A program made the position numbers and the translations under genes. Shown here piece by piece: positions 8,788 through 16,393 of a stretch of 64,000 nucleotides of DNA (its first letter is position 1; every line of letters starts with the position of its first letter). The stretch is from Streptomyces sp. NBC_01498 (lineage in GTDB: Bacteria; Actinomycetota; Actinomycetes; Streptomycetales; Streptomycetaceae): positions 930,001-994,000 of the forward strand of contig NZ_CP109598.1 of assembly GCF_036327775.1 (NCBI RefSeq). Direction: 5' to 3'. Under the pieces are notes generated by a model. It made no database searches. It was not told where the DNA came from and saw only the letters and a program-made list of their open reading frames with translations.

Positions 8788-9822
8788 TCAGCTGAATCCC
8801 TGCGGCAGGTACTCGTCGATGTTGTTCTTGTCGACAACCGCGGAGAACAGGGTCACCTGGGCCGGGATCTCCAGTCCGGCCATCCCGCTGACGCCCTTGC
8901 CCTGGCCCAGCGCGCGGGCGAGGTCGATCGCCGACGAGGCCATGATCGGCGGGTACAGCACGGTCGCCTTCAGGACGCTGTTGTCGGCCTTGATGGCGTC
9001 CATCGCCGACTTGGCGCCCGCGCCGCCGACCATCAGGAAGTCGTCACGGCCCGCCTGGTCGATCGCGCGGAGCGCGCCGACACCCTGGTCGTCGTCGTGG
9101 TTCCACAGGGCGTCGAACTTCGACTGGGCCTGGAGCAGCTGCGCCATCTTGGCCTGGCCGGACTCGACGGTGAAGTCGGCCGCCTGGCGGGCGACCTTCT
9201 TGATGTTCGGGTAGTTCTTCAGCGCGTCGTCGAAGCCCTGGGTGCGCTGCTTGGTCAGCTCCAGGCTGTCGGGGCCCGACAGTTCGATGACCGTGGCGTT
9301 GGGCTTGTCCTTCAGCTTCTCGCCGATGTAGTTGCCCGCGTTGACGCCCATGCCGTAGTTGTCGCCGCCGACGTAGCAGCGGAAGGCCTGCGGGTCGGCG
9401 AAGATGCGGTCCAGGTTGATGACGGGGATGCCCGCGCGCATCGCCTTGAGACCGGCCTGGGTGAGGGCCTTGCCGTCGGCCGGCAGGATCACCAGGACGT
9501 CGACCTTCTTGTTGATCAGCGCGTCGATCTGGCCGATCTGGGCGGCGGTGTCGTTCGAGCCCTCGGTGATGTCGAGCGTGACGTCCGAGTACTTCTTCGC
9601 CTGGGCACGGGCGTTGTCGTTGATGGCGTTCAGCCAGCCGTGGTCGGCCTGGGGGCCGGCGAAGCCGATGGTGACGGGCTTGCCGGGCTTGTCGTCGGCG
9701 ACGGGCTGGGTGTCGGCCGCCTTGGGCTCGTCCTTCTCGTTGCTGGTGCAGCCGGTGAGGAAGGCACCCGCGGAGATCGCGGCGGTGCCGAACAACAGGT
9801 TTCTGCGGCTCGTCTCTGGCAT
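8788..9822 (-). CDS. Sugar ABC transporter substrate-binding lipoprotein
   Basis: A 344-residue binding protein of the ribose/galactose (type 1 periplasmic-binding-fold) group. The N-terminus has twin arginines at 6-7 and the lipobox LTGC with Cys 25, so it is probably a Tat-exported lipoprotein. The mature part starts VTIGFAGPQADHGWLNAIND, as in RbsB-like proteins, and continues with VDVLVILPADGKAL and IPVINLDRIF. It sits third in the run ATPase-permease-binding protein and supplies substrate specificity. GAAGGGG precedes ATG 9822. The ligand is likely a monosaccharide or cyclitol; ribose itself is not favoured because there is no ribokinase nearby. Confidence 0.92.
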   Translation of the reverse strand: MPETSRRNLLFGTAAISAGAFLTGCTSNEKDEPKAADTQPVADDKPGKPVTIGFAGPQADHGWLNAINDNARAQAKKYSDVTLDITEGSNDTAAQIGQIDALINKKVDVLVILPADGKALTQAGLKAMRAGIPVINLDRIFADPQAFRCYVGGDNYGMGVNAGNYIGEKLKDKPNATVIELSGPDSLELTKQRTQGFDDALKNYPNIKKVARQAADFTVESGQAKMAQLLQAQSKFDALWNHDDDQGVGALRAIDQAGRDDFLMVGGAGAKSAMDAIKADNSVLKATVLYPPIMASSAIDLARALGQGKGVSGMAGLEIPAQVTLFSAVVDKNNIDEYLPQGFS

Positions 9823-9916
9823 GGCGGTTCGTCCCCTTCAGTGGAGCTGTGTGAGCGTGTGTACGAAGCGGTGCGGCGGGTTGGCGGTGCGCGGTGGGCT
9901 CGGGTGGTGCCCGGGA

Positions 9917-10993
9917 TCAGGTGTCGCCGTTGCGCACCGTGCGGTTCTGGATCAGCACGGCGGCGATGATGATCGCGCCCTTGGCGATCTGCTGGACGTC
10001 GCTCTGCAGGTTGTTGAGCGCGAAGATGTTGGTGATGGTGGTGAAGATGAGGACACCGAGCACGGAGCCGACGATCGTGCCGCGACCGCCGCTGAGCAGG
10101 GTGCCGCCGATGATCGCCGCGGCGATGGCGTCGAGTTCGTAGAGGTTTCCGTTGGTGTTCTGTCCGGAGCCGGAGAGCACGATCAGCATGAAGGCCGCGA
10201 TGCCGCAGCACAGACCGGAGAACAGGTACAGATAGAGCCGGTGGCGGCGGACGTCGATACCGGCGAGTCGGGTCGCCTCCGCGTTGCCGCCGACGGCGAT
10301 GGTGCGGCGGCCGAAGGTCGTACGGTTCAGCAGCAGCCAGCCGATGACCGTCACGACCGCGAAGATGATGACCAGCGGCGGGATGCCGAAGATGTACGAG
10401 TCCCGGGCATGGAGGTCGAGCACCGACCGCAGGGTGACGATCTGCGTGTTGCCGTCGGTGATCAGCAGCGCCAGGCCGCGGGCGGACGCCATGATCGCGA
10501 GGGTCGCGATGAACGGTGCCATCCGGCCGTACGCGATCAGCACACCGTTGACCAGACCGCAGGCCAGACCCACGACGATCGCGGTGAACAGGATGCCCGC
10601 GAAGCCGTACTCCTGGGTGGCCAGCGTCGTCGCCCACACCGAGGCCAGGGCCACGATCGCGCCGACCGACAGGTCGATGCCGCCGCTGGTGATGACGAAC
10701 GTCATGCCGACGGTGACGACACCGATGATCGACGCCTGCGTCAGGACCAGTTGGAGGTTGTTGGTGTCCAGGAAGCTGTCGGGCTTGGTGATGCCGCCGA
10801 CGACCATCAGGGCCGCGAGCACCCCGAGCAGCGAGAGCGTCCGGAAATCGAGACGCAGCCCGAGCGGCGGCCGGCCCCCGGAGCCTCCCGGTGTCTTCCC
10901 GGCGGGCTTGGTCAGCGGCACGGCGTCGGCCGGTGCCGCGGCGGGTGCGGCGTCGGGCCCGCCCTGCCGCGCCTCAGAGGCAGGCTGTGTCAT
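9917..10993 (-). CDS. Ribose-type sugar ABC transporter permease
   Basis: A 358-residue polytopic membrane protein of the RbsC/AraH family. After about 55 Pro/Ala-rich cytosolic residues it shows around ten hydrophobic segments, including VTVGMTFVITSGGIDLSVGA (the family's typical block near 105) and AAAIIGGTLLSGGRGTIVGS near 285. Its ATG overlaps the ATPase stop by four bases, so the two are translationally coupled. With the ATPase and lipoprotein it forms an importer. The family assignment is sure. Confidence 0.93.
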   Translation of the reverse strand: MTQPASEARQGGPDAAPAAAPADAVPLTKPAGKTPGGSGGRPPLGLRLDFRTLSLLGVLAALMVVGGITKPDSFLDTNNLQLVLTQASIIGVVTVGMTFVITSGGIDLSVGAIVALASVWATTLATQEYGFAGILFTAIVVGLACGLVNGVLIAYGRMAPFIATLAIMASARGLALLITDGNTQIVTLRSVLDLHARDSYIFGIPPLVIIFAVVTVIGWLLLNRTTFGRRTIAVGGNAEATRLAGIDVRRHRLYLYLFSGLCCGIAAFMLIVLSGSGQNTNGNLYELDAIAAAIIGGTLLSGGRGTIVGSVLGVLIFTTITNIFALNNLQSDVQQIAKGAIIIAAVLIQNRTVRNGDT

Positions 10994-12522
10994 GGCGTCG
11001 GACTCCCTTCCATCACAAGATCGAGTACACGGTGTTCGTCCAGCTCCTGGGCCGGTGACGTGTGGACGACACGGCCCTCCCGGAGCACCAGCACCCGGTC
11101 GGCGAGGCCCAGGACCTCGGGGACCTCGCTGGAGACGAGCAGTACGGCGAGGCCCTCGTCGGCCAGCCGGCGGATCACGGAGTACAGCTCGGCGCGGGCG
11201 CCGACGTCCACGCCCCGGGTGGGTTCGTCGAGCAGCAGCACCCGGCAGCCGCGCAGCAGCCAGCGGGCCAGGACGGCCTTCTGCTGGTTGCCGCCGGACA
11301 GGGTGCGGATGATCGCGTCCGGGTTGTCGGGGCGCAGCGAGAGTTCCCGGGTGGCGCCCTGGGCGGCCTTGCGCTCGGCGCCCCTGTCGATCCAGCCGCC
11401 CCGGGAGAACCGGGCCAGCGAGGAGATCGACACGTTGCGGGTGACCGACTGGATGAGCAGCAGGCCCTGGGCCTTGCGCTCCTCGGGGGCGAGGCCGAGT
11501 CCGGCGCGGACGGCGGCGCGGACGCTGCCGGGCTTCAGCTCCCGGCCGTCGACCAGGACCCGGCCGGCGGTGGCCTTGCGGGCGCCGAAGATGGTCTCCA
11601 GGATCTCGGAGCGCCCGGAGCCGACGAGCCCCGCGAGGCCGACGATCTCGCCGGGCCGCAGTTCGAGGTCGACCGGTGCGAACTCCCCGTCCCTGGTGAG
11701 TCCTTCGGTCCGCAGCACGGGCTCGCCGCGCGGGGCGTCGGCGACCGCGGGGCGGTCCGGGAAGACGTACTCCACCTTGCGGCCGGTCATCAGGGAGACG
11801 ACCTCGCTGGTGGGGGTCTCCTTGGCGGGCAGGCCCACGGCGACGGTGCGGCCGTCCTTGATGACGGTGACGCGGTCGCCGATGCGGCGGATCTCCTCCA
11901 GCCGGTGGGAGATGTAGATGACCGCGACCCCGTCGGCGGTGAGCGTCTCGACGATACGGAAGAGGTTGTCGACCTCGTCCGGGTCGAGCGCCGCCGACGG
12001 CTCGTCCATCACGATGAGCCGTACGTCGTGGGAGAGCGCGCGGGCCATCGAGACGATCTGCTGGTGGGCGGCGGAGAGTTCGCCGACGGCCCGGCCGGCC
12101 GGGATCTCGGGGTGGCCGAGCCGGGCGAGCAGCGCGGTGGCCGCGGCCCTGGCCTCGCCGCCCTTGACGATGAAGCCGGCGGAGGTCGGTTCGTGGCCGA
12201 GGAAGATGTTCTCGGCGACCGACAGGCCCTCGACCAGGTCGAGTTCCTGGTAGATGGTCGCGATGCCGAGCTTCATCGCCGCGATGGGCGAGTTCAGCCG
12301 GACCTCTTCGCCGCGCCAGGTGATGACACCGTCGTCGGGCTGGTGCGCGCCGGCGAGCACCTTGATGAGTGTGGACTTGCCGGCCCCGTTCTGGCCGAGC
12401 AGGCAGTGGACTTCGCCCGCCTGGACCGCCAGGTCCACGCCGTCCAGGGCGCGGACGCCCGGGAACAGCTTGGTGATGCCGGTCATGGTGAGCAGGTGGC
12501 CTTCGGGTGGTGCTGGTGCCAT
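10990..12522 (-). CDS. Sugar ABC transporter ATP-binding protein, two nucleotide-binding domains
   Basis: A 510-residue RbsA/MglA-type ATPase with two fused nucleotide-binding domains. Domain 1 has Walker A GQNGAGKST at 43-51 and VMDEPSAALDPDE. Domain 2 has a degenerate P-loop (LVGSGRSEI, no lysine), LSGGNQQKAVLARWL and LLLDEPTRGVDVGA, the usual asymmetry of this family. The signature of domain 1 is LSAAHQQIVSMA rather than LSGGQQ. ATG 12522 is the first gene of the transporter run; the preceding 250 bp carries an AT-rich promoter-like region. It powers sugar import at the inner face of the membrane. Confidence 0.94.
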   Translation of the reverse strand: MAPAPPEGHLLTMTGITKLFPGVRALDGVDLAVQAGEVHCLLGQNGAGKSTLIKVLAGAHQPDDGVITWRGEEVRLNSPIAAMKLGIATIYQELDLVEGLSVAENIFLGHEPTSAGFIVKGGEARAAATALLARLGHPEIPAGRAVGELSAAHQQIVSMARALSHDVRLIVMDEPSAALDPDEVDNLFRIVETLTADGVAVIYISHRLEEIRRIGDRVTVIKDGRTVAVGLPAKETPTSEVVSLMTGRKVEYVFPDRPAVADAPRGEPVLRTEGLTRDGEFAPVDLELRPGEIVGLAGLVGSGRSEILETIFGARKATAGRVLVDGRELKPGSVRAAVRAGLGLAPEERKAQGLLLIQSVTRNVSISSLARFSRGGWIDRGAERKAAQGATRELSLRPDNPDAIIRTLSGGNQQKAVLARWLLRGCRVLLLDEPTRGVDVGARAELYSVIRRLADEGLAVLLVSSEVPEVLGLADRVLVLREGRVVHTSPAQELDEHRVLDLVMEGSPTP

Positions 12523-12777
12523 GGCGTATCCCCTCGGCGGATGCGGCCGGTGAGCGGGTGTGCGTACGGGCGTACGGGCGTGCGGAACAGGCGGGGCGGT
12601 GCGGCTCGAACGGGCGGTGGTGCCGTGTGCGGTGGGTGGTGCCGTGTCGCGGGCGGTGCGGTTCTTGCCCGTGGTGGTGCGGCTCGTGCGACTGGTGCTT
12701 TTGTTGCGTATTTTGCTGTTATTTCGGTGGAACGAGGTGAAGCGGGTGCCGTCGGCCCGACGTCGGGGGTGCCGGTG
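12523..12777 (-). promoter_or_regulatory. Promoter region of the sugar ABC operon with TTTTG(T/C)TG direct repeat
   Basis: This gap between the ROK gene and the ABC operon contains the most AT-rich stretch of the locus (about 12697-12728). Plus-strand copies TTTTGTTG at 12699-12706 and TTTTGCTG at 12711-12718 are 12 bp apart, about one helical turn. It lacks the 46-bp box found elsewhere. A promoter is likely; the binding factor is unknown. Confidence 0.45.
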
Positions 12778-13968
12778 TCAGGCCGGGGAGAAGAGGTGGT
12801 CGCTGATGAGGCGGGCCGCGCCGGTGACTCCGGCGGTGGGACCCAACTCCCCCAGCACGATGGGGAGGTTGCCGGTCGCCAGGGGGAGCGACTGGCGGTA
12901 GACCTGGGTGCGGACGCTGGCCAGCAGGGTGTGGCCGAGTCCGGTGACGCCGCCGCCGATCACGACGAGGCCGGGGTTGAAGAAGCTGACGAGCCCGGCG
13001 ATGACCTGGCCGACGCGGTTGCCGCCCTCACGGATGAGGTGGAGGGAGGTGGGGTCGCCCGCGGCGGCGGCCACGGCGACATCGGCGGCGGTGAGCCGGC
13101 CGGACGCTTCGAGACGGGCGGCGAGTTCGGCGGAACGGCCCGTACGGGCGGCGTCCTCGGCGTCCCTGGCCAGTGCCGCGCCGCTGAAGTGGGCTTCCAG
13201 ACAGCCCCTGTTGCCGCAGACACAGGCGCGGCCGTCGGGTTCGACCCGGATGTGGCCGATGTCGCCCGCGCTGCCGGTCGTTCCCCGGTAGACCTCGCCG
13301 CCGACCACGATGCCGCAGCCGATGCCGGTGCCGATCTTGACGCAGAGGAAGTCGCCCACGGAGCGGGCGACGCCCGCGTGCTGCTCGCCCATCGCCATCA
13401 GGTTCACGTCGTTGTCGACCATGACCGGGCAGCCGAGGTCCTGGCTGAGCGCCTCCCGTACGGGGAAGCCGTCCCAGCCGGGCATGATCGGCGGGGCGAC
13501 GGGGACACCCTCGGGGAAGCGGACCGGGCCGGGGACGCCGATGCCGGCGCCGTCGTAACCGTCGGCGAGTCCGGACGCCTTGAGCTTGGCGGCCATCGCG
13601 AGCACCTGCTCGAAGACGGCGACGGGGCCCTCGCGGACGTCCATGGGGTGGTTGACATGGCCGAGCACTTCGAGTTCGGCGTTGGTGACGGCGACATCGA
13701 TGGAGGTGGCGCCGATGTCCACACCGAGGAAGCGCAGGGCGGGGGCGAGGCGGATGTTGTGGGAGCGCCGGCCGCCGCGCGAGGCGGCGAGTCCGTCCGC
13801 GACGACCAGTCCGGTCTCCAGCAGCCGGTCGACCTCGACGGCGAGCTTGGAGCGCGAGAGGTCGACCTGATCGCCGAGCTGGGCGCGGGAGTTGGGGCCG
13901 CCATCACGCAGGAGCCGGAGCAGTCGCGCCTGATGAGCGTTCGCGGGTCGTGCGGTCATACGTCTCAC
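12778..13968 (-). CDS. ROK-family transcriptional repressor
   Basis: A 396-residue ROK (NagC/XylR-type) regulator. GTG 13968 follows GGAGG at five bases; ATG 13959 is a possible alternative. A winged helix occupies about 12-75 (RAQLGDQVDLSRSKLAVEVDRLL), then the sugar-kinase fold: GVDIGATSIDVAVTN at 82-96, VDNDVNLMAMGEQ, GTGIGCGIVVGGEVYRG, and the ROK zinc motif CVCGNRGCLEAH at 249-260. Such proteins release DNA when they bind a sugar or sugar phosphate. It lies beside a sugar transporter, and one 46-bp box sits 104 bp upstream, so autoregulation and control of the locus are likely. Which ligand it binds is unknown. Confidence 0.92.
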   Translation of the reverse strand: MRRMTARPANAHQARLLRLLRDGGPNSRAQLGDQVDLSRSKLAVEVDRLLETGLVVADGLAASRGGRRSHNIRLAPALRFLGVDIGATSIDVAVTNAELEVLGHVNHPMDVREGPVAVFEQVLAMAAKLKASGLADGYDGAGIGVPGPVRFPEGVPVAPPIMPGWDGFPVREALSQDLGCPVMVDNDVNLMAMGEQHAGVARSVGDFLCVKIGTGIGCGIVVGGEVYRGTTGSAGDIGHIRVEPDGRACVCGNRGCLEAHFSGAALARDAEDAARTGRSAELAARLEASGRLTAADVAVAAAAGDPTSLHLIREGGNRVGQVIAGLVSFFNPGLVVIGGGVTGLGHTLLASVRTQVYRQSLPLATGNLPIVLGELGPTAGVTGAARLISDHLFSPA

Positions 13969-14071
13969 GCGCCCCTCCCCGCCTCTCGGCTGTGTGATGT
14001 GTGCCTGCGTCGGTTGTCGTTTCGACGGGCTTTCGAGGGGAACGTAGCAGCGCTTTCCCCGAGTGGGAAGA

Positions 14072-14117
14072 AGTTGAGCGGGAATCCTCCTCAACTTTCT
14101 CCACACTGAGGACAAAG
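14072..14117 (-). promoter_or_regulatory. ROK-locus box C, before the repressor gene
   Basis: Third copy of the 46-bp box. Here it contains a perfect inverted repeat, AAGTTGAG (14071-14078) and CTCAACTT (14090-14097) with an 11-bp spacer, the shape expected of a dimer operator. The block ACTGAGGACAAAG follows. It lies about 104 bp before the ROK start. Confidence 0.65.
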
Positions 14118-14276
14118 GCGAGGAGAGGCGTTCGGCGGGACCGGCGCCCGAGCGGGCCAGCGCGCCCGGCCCGCGCGGGAGTCGGCGGACCGACGCCGAC
14201 GGGGCGGCGGGCGGGCCGGGGCGTGCGGACGGGTGCCGCGCGGCGCCTCCGGCGCGGGGGGATCACGGCGTACGCG

Positions 14277-14310
14277 AGAGGCGCCCCCCGCAACTCGCCG
14301 GAGGCGCCTC
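14277..14310 (-). terminator. Inverted repeat after the GntR gene
   Basis: AGAGGCGCC (14277-14285) faces GGCGCCTC (14303-14310), beginning 40 bp past the GntR stop. It is GC-rich with no T tract and is probably a terminator. The rest of 14120-14349 is GC-rich and shows no gene. Confidence 0.4.
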
Positions 14311-14349
14311 GTTGTTCACTCGCGCTTCACTCGCACATGTGCGAATCGG

Positions 14350-15033
14350 TCATACCTGGGTCTCCCCGCGGTGGTGGTACGCGGTGCGGGTCTGCTCCGT
14401 GTGGGAGCGCATGACCTCCGTCGCCGCCGCCTCGTCGCGCGCGGAGATCGCCGCGATCAGCGCCCGGTGCTCGATCCAGGACCGGGTGCCCCGCTGCCGG
14501 GCCACCGGCGCGTAGTACCAGCGCACCCGGCGGTCCACCCGGGCCGCCAGTTCCGCCAGGACGACGTTGCCCGCCAGTTCCATCACCTTCGCGTGGAAGG
14601 CGGCGTTCGTCGCGACCGTCAGCTCCACGTCGTCGTCGGCCACCGACTGCTCGCCCTTGGCGCAGAGCGCCTCCAGCGCGGCGATCCCGGCCGAGCCGGA
14701 ATTCGCTGCCGCAAGCCTCGCGGCCTCCGCCTCCAGGAGCGTACGGACGGAGAGCAGCTGGTCCGCCTCCGCCTCGGTCGGCTCGTGCACGAACGCGCCC
14801 TGGGCGGGCCGCAGATCGACCCACCCCTCGTTGTTCAGCCGCTGGAGCGCCTCGCGCACGGGCTGCCGGGAGACCCCGAGATGGCCCGCGAGTTCGCTTT
14901 CCACGAGATGCTGTCCGGGACGCAGCGAACGGACCGTGATCAGTTCGAGCAGGGCCTCGTAGACGCGCTCGCGCAGCGGGCCGGGACGTTCGAGTTTGGG
15001 CACGGAGCCCTGTGGCAGTCCTGCGGACAACAT
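14350..15033 (-). CDS. GntR-family (FadR/FCD) transcriptional regulator
   Basis: A 227-residue regulator. ATG 15033 has GGAGG eight bases upstream; the frame extends to 15114 but the extra part covers the candidate operators. The winged helix spans about 18-82 (VESELAGHLGVSRQPVREAL), then an all-helical FCD ligand domain (AAFHAKVMELAGN, HRALIAAISARDEAAATEVM). FCD members respond to organic acids such as oxalate, lactate or sugar acids. Possible operators lie 70-110 bp upstream and before the neighbouring carrier/reductase pair and fdhD. It probably represses the 14-20 kb group and itself. Confidence 0.9.
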   Translation of the reverse strand: MLSAGLPQGSVPKLERPGPLRERVYEALLELITVRSLRPGQHLVESELAGHLGVSRQPVREALQRLNNEGWVDLRPAQGAFVHEPTEAEADQLLSVRTLLEAEAARLAAANSGSAGIAALEALCAKGEQSVADDDVELTVATNAAFHAKVMELAGNVVLAELAARVDRRVRWYYAPVARQRGTRSWIEHRALIAAISARDEAAATEVMRSHTEQTRTAYHHRGETQV

Positions 15034-15105
15034 GCGGTACCCCTCCTGGCATGGCGACGGCTGCGGCGCTGACGACGACAGTGACACGTGCGTGACGGCC
15101 GGGTG

Positions 15106-15122
15106 ATTGACCACCGGTCAAT
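15106..15122. promoter_or_regulatory. Perfect 7-3-7 palindrome in the GntR promoter
   Basis: ATTGACC, a three-base spacer ACC, then GGTCAAT. It lies 73-89 bp before the GntR start and is perfectly symmetrical, so it is a plausible dimer operator. It differs from the TACTGT-type box next to it, so two proteins may bind here. Confidence 0.45.
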
Positions 15123-15126
15123 TGGC

Positions 15127-15140
15127 TATCGTCTACAGTC
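15127..15140 (-). promoter_or_regulatory. GntR-type box 1
   Basis: Plus strand TATCGTCTACAGTC, reading ACTGTAGACGATA on the minus strand. It matches 12 of 13 bases of the box at 17872-17884. A second GTCTAC half-site follows directly at 15138-15143. Confidence 0.5.
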
Positions 15141-15158
15141 TACCGAAAACCGCCCCCC

Positions 15159-16106
15159 TCAGGGGCAGCGAACGACCTGACCGGCGTACGACAGGTTTCC
15201 GCCGAAGCCGAAGAGCAGCGCCGGGGCGCCCGAGGCGACCTCCCCGCGCTCCACGAGCTTGGAGAGCGCCATCGGGATCGAGGCGGCCGAGGTGTTGCCG
15301 GAGTCCACGACATCGCGCGCGATCACCGCGTTGACGGCGCCGATCTTCTGGGCGACGGGCTCGATGATCCGCAGATTGGCCTGGTGCAGCACGACGGCGG
15401 CCAGGTCCTCGGGGGTGATGCCCGCGCGCTCGCAGACCTGGCGGGCGATCGGGGGCAGCCGGGTGGTGGCCCAGCGGTAGACGGACTGGCCCTCCTGGGC
15501 GAAGCGGGGCGGGGTTCCCTCGATCCGTACGGCGTTGCCCATCTCGGGCACCGAGCCCCACAGCACCGGGCCGATACCGGGCTCCTCGCCGGGCCGGACC
15601 GCCTCGACGACCGCCGCGCCCGCGCCGTCGCCGACCAGGACACAGGTCGAGCGGTCGGTCCAGTCGGCGATGTCGGCCATCTTGTCGGCGCCGATGACCA
15701 GCGCGCGGGTGGCCGCGCCCGCCCGTACGGCGTGGTCGGCGGTGGCGAGGGCGTGGGTGAAGCCGGCGCACACCACGTTGAGGTCCATCACGGCCGGTGA
15801 GCCCATGGAGAGCCGGGCGGCGACGCGCGCGGCCATGTTGGGCGACCGGTCGATCGCCGTGGAGGTGGCGACCAGCACGAGATCGATGTCGGCGGGGGTC
15901 AGGCCCGCGGCGGCGAGGGCCTTCGCCGCCGCGTGCGCGGCCAGTTCGTCCACCGGCTCGTCGGGCCCGGCCACATGCCGGGTCCTGATGCCGACCCGGC
16001 TCCTGATCCATTCGTCACTGGTGTCGACCATCGCCGCCAGGTCGTCGTTGGTGAGCACCTTGGCGGGCTGGTAGTGCCCGAGCGCGGCGATACGAGTGCC
16101 GGTCAT
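15159..16106 (-). CDS. Stand-alone 3-oxoacyl-ACP synthase III (KASIII/FabH-like)
   Basis: A 315-residue thiolase-fold enzyme with the complete KASIII triad: Cys 113 in DLNVVCAGF, His 241 in VVLHQANLR and Asn 271 in DSGNTSAASIP. These enzymes condense an acyl-CoA starter with malonyl-ACP. There are no other fatty-acid synthase genes here, so a dedicated role (priming a specialised product, or acyl-CoA/ketoacid chemistry tied to the nearby carrier) is likelier than bulk lipid synthesis. ATG 16106 follows a full AGGAGG site that is buried in a 10-bp hairpin. The gene lies downstream of the MFS pair and upstream of GntR, all minus strand. Confidence 0.9.
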   Translation of the reverse strand: MTGTRIAALGHYQPAKVLTNDDLAAMVDTSDEWIRSRVGIRTRHVAGPDEPVDELAAHAAAKALAAAGLTPADIDLVLVATSTAIDRSPNMAARVAARLSMGSPAVMDLNVVCAGFTHALATADHAVRAGAATRALVIGADKMADIADWTDRSTCVLVGDGAGAAVVEAVRPGEEPGIGPVLWGSVPEMGNAVRIEGTPPRFAQEGQSVYRWATTRLPPIARQVCERAGITPEDLAAVVLHQANLRIIEPVAQKIGAVNAVIARDVVDSGNTSAASIPMALSKLVERGEVASGAPALLFGFGGNLSYAGQVVRCP

Positions 16107-16110
16107 GCCC

Positions 16111-16144
16111 GGGACCTCCTCTTCGTTCGACGTCAGGAGGTCCC
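16111..16144 (-). promoter_or_regulatory. Hairpin that sequesters the KASIII ribosome-binding site
   Basis: GGGACCTCCT at 16111-16120 is perfectly complementary to AGGAGGTCCC at 16135-16144 with a 14-nt loop. In the minus-strand RNA the 3' arm is the AGGAGG Shine-Dalgarno of the KASIII gene, five bases before which the start context begins. Folding would block initiation, suggesting translational control. Confidence 0.55.
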
Positions 16145-16246
16145 CAGTCTTGTCAGCGACCGGCCGGTAACGGTGCAGCCGACCCGACAGGATTCTCCGC
16201 CTCCACTTGGAGACTCCGGATCATCCGCCCGCGCCCGGGGCCCGGG

Positions 16247-16393
16247 TCAGCCGGTGAACAGCTGGGTGGCCTTGCGGACCAGTTCGTACAGACCGTACGC
16301 GAGGGGAAGGCCCACCCAGAACCAGGCGAAGACGGTCAGCGCCGTCCGCCGGGACTCAGGCGGCGCGCTCCCGCTCTCCGGTGCTGTGGCCAT
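16247..16393 (-). CDS. Small membrane subunit of the adjacent MFS carrier (48 aa)
   Basis: A 48-residue ORF starting at ATG 16393, with GGAG seven bases upstream. Its start overlaps the end of the MFS carrier gene by 38 bp in another frame. It has a short polar N-terminus (MATAPESGSAPPESRR) and one hydrophobic segment, ALTVFAWFWVGLPLAYGLYE, then a basic tail. Small proteins of this size and shape are known beside oxalate/formate-type MFS carriers and are annotated as MFS small subunits. The overlap implies coupled translation and a tight stoichiometry. Its exact role is not established; the coding call rests on the RBS, the segment and context. Confidence 0.75.
   Translation of the reverse strand: MATAPESGSAPPESRRTALTVFAWFWVGLPLAYGLYELVRKATQLFTG

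Noticed and set aside
9404..14109. Long plus-strand open frames over the ABC transporter and ROK genes
   Set aside because: Low-complexity translations antisense to well-recognised families; no ribosome sites.
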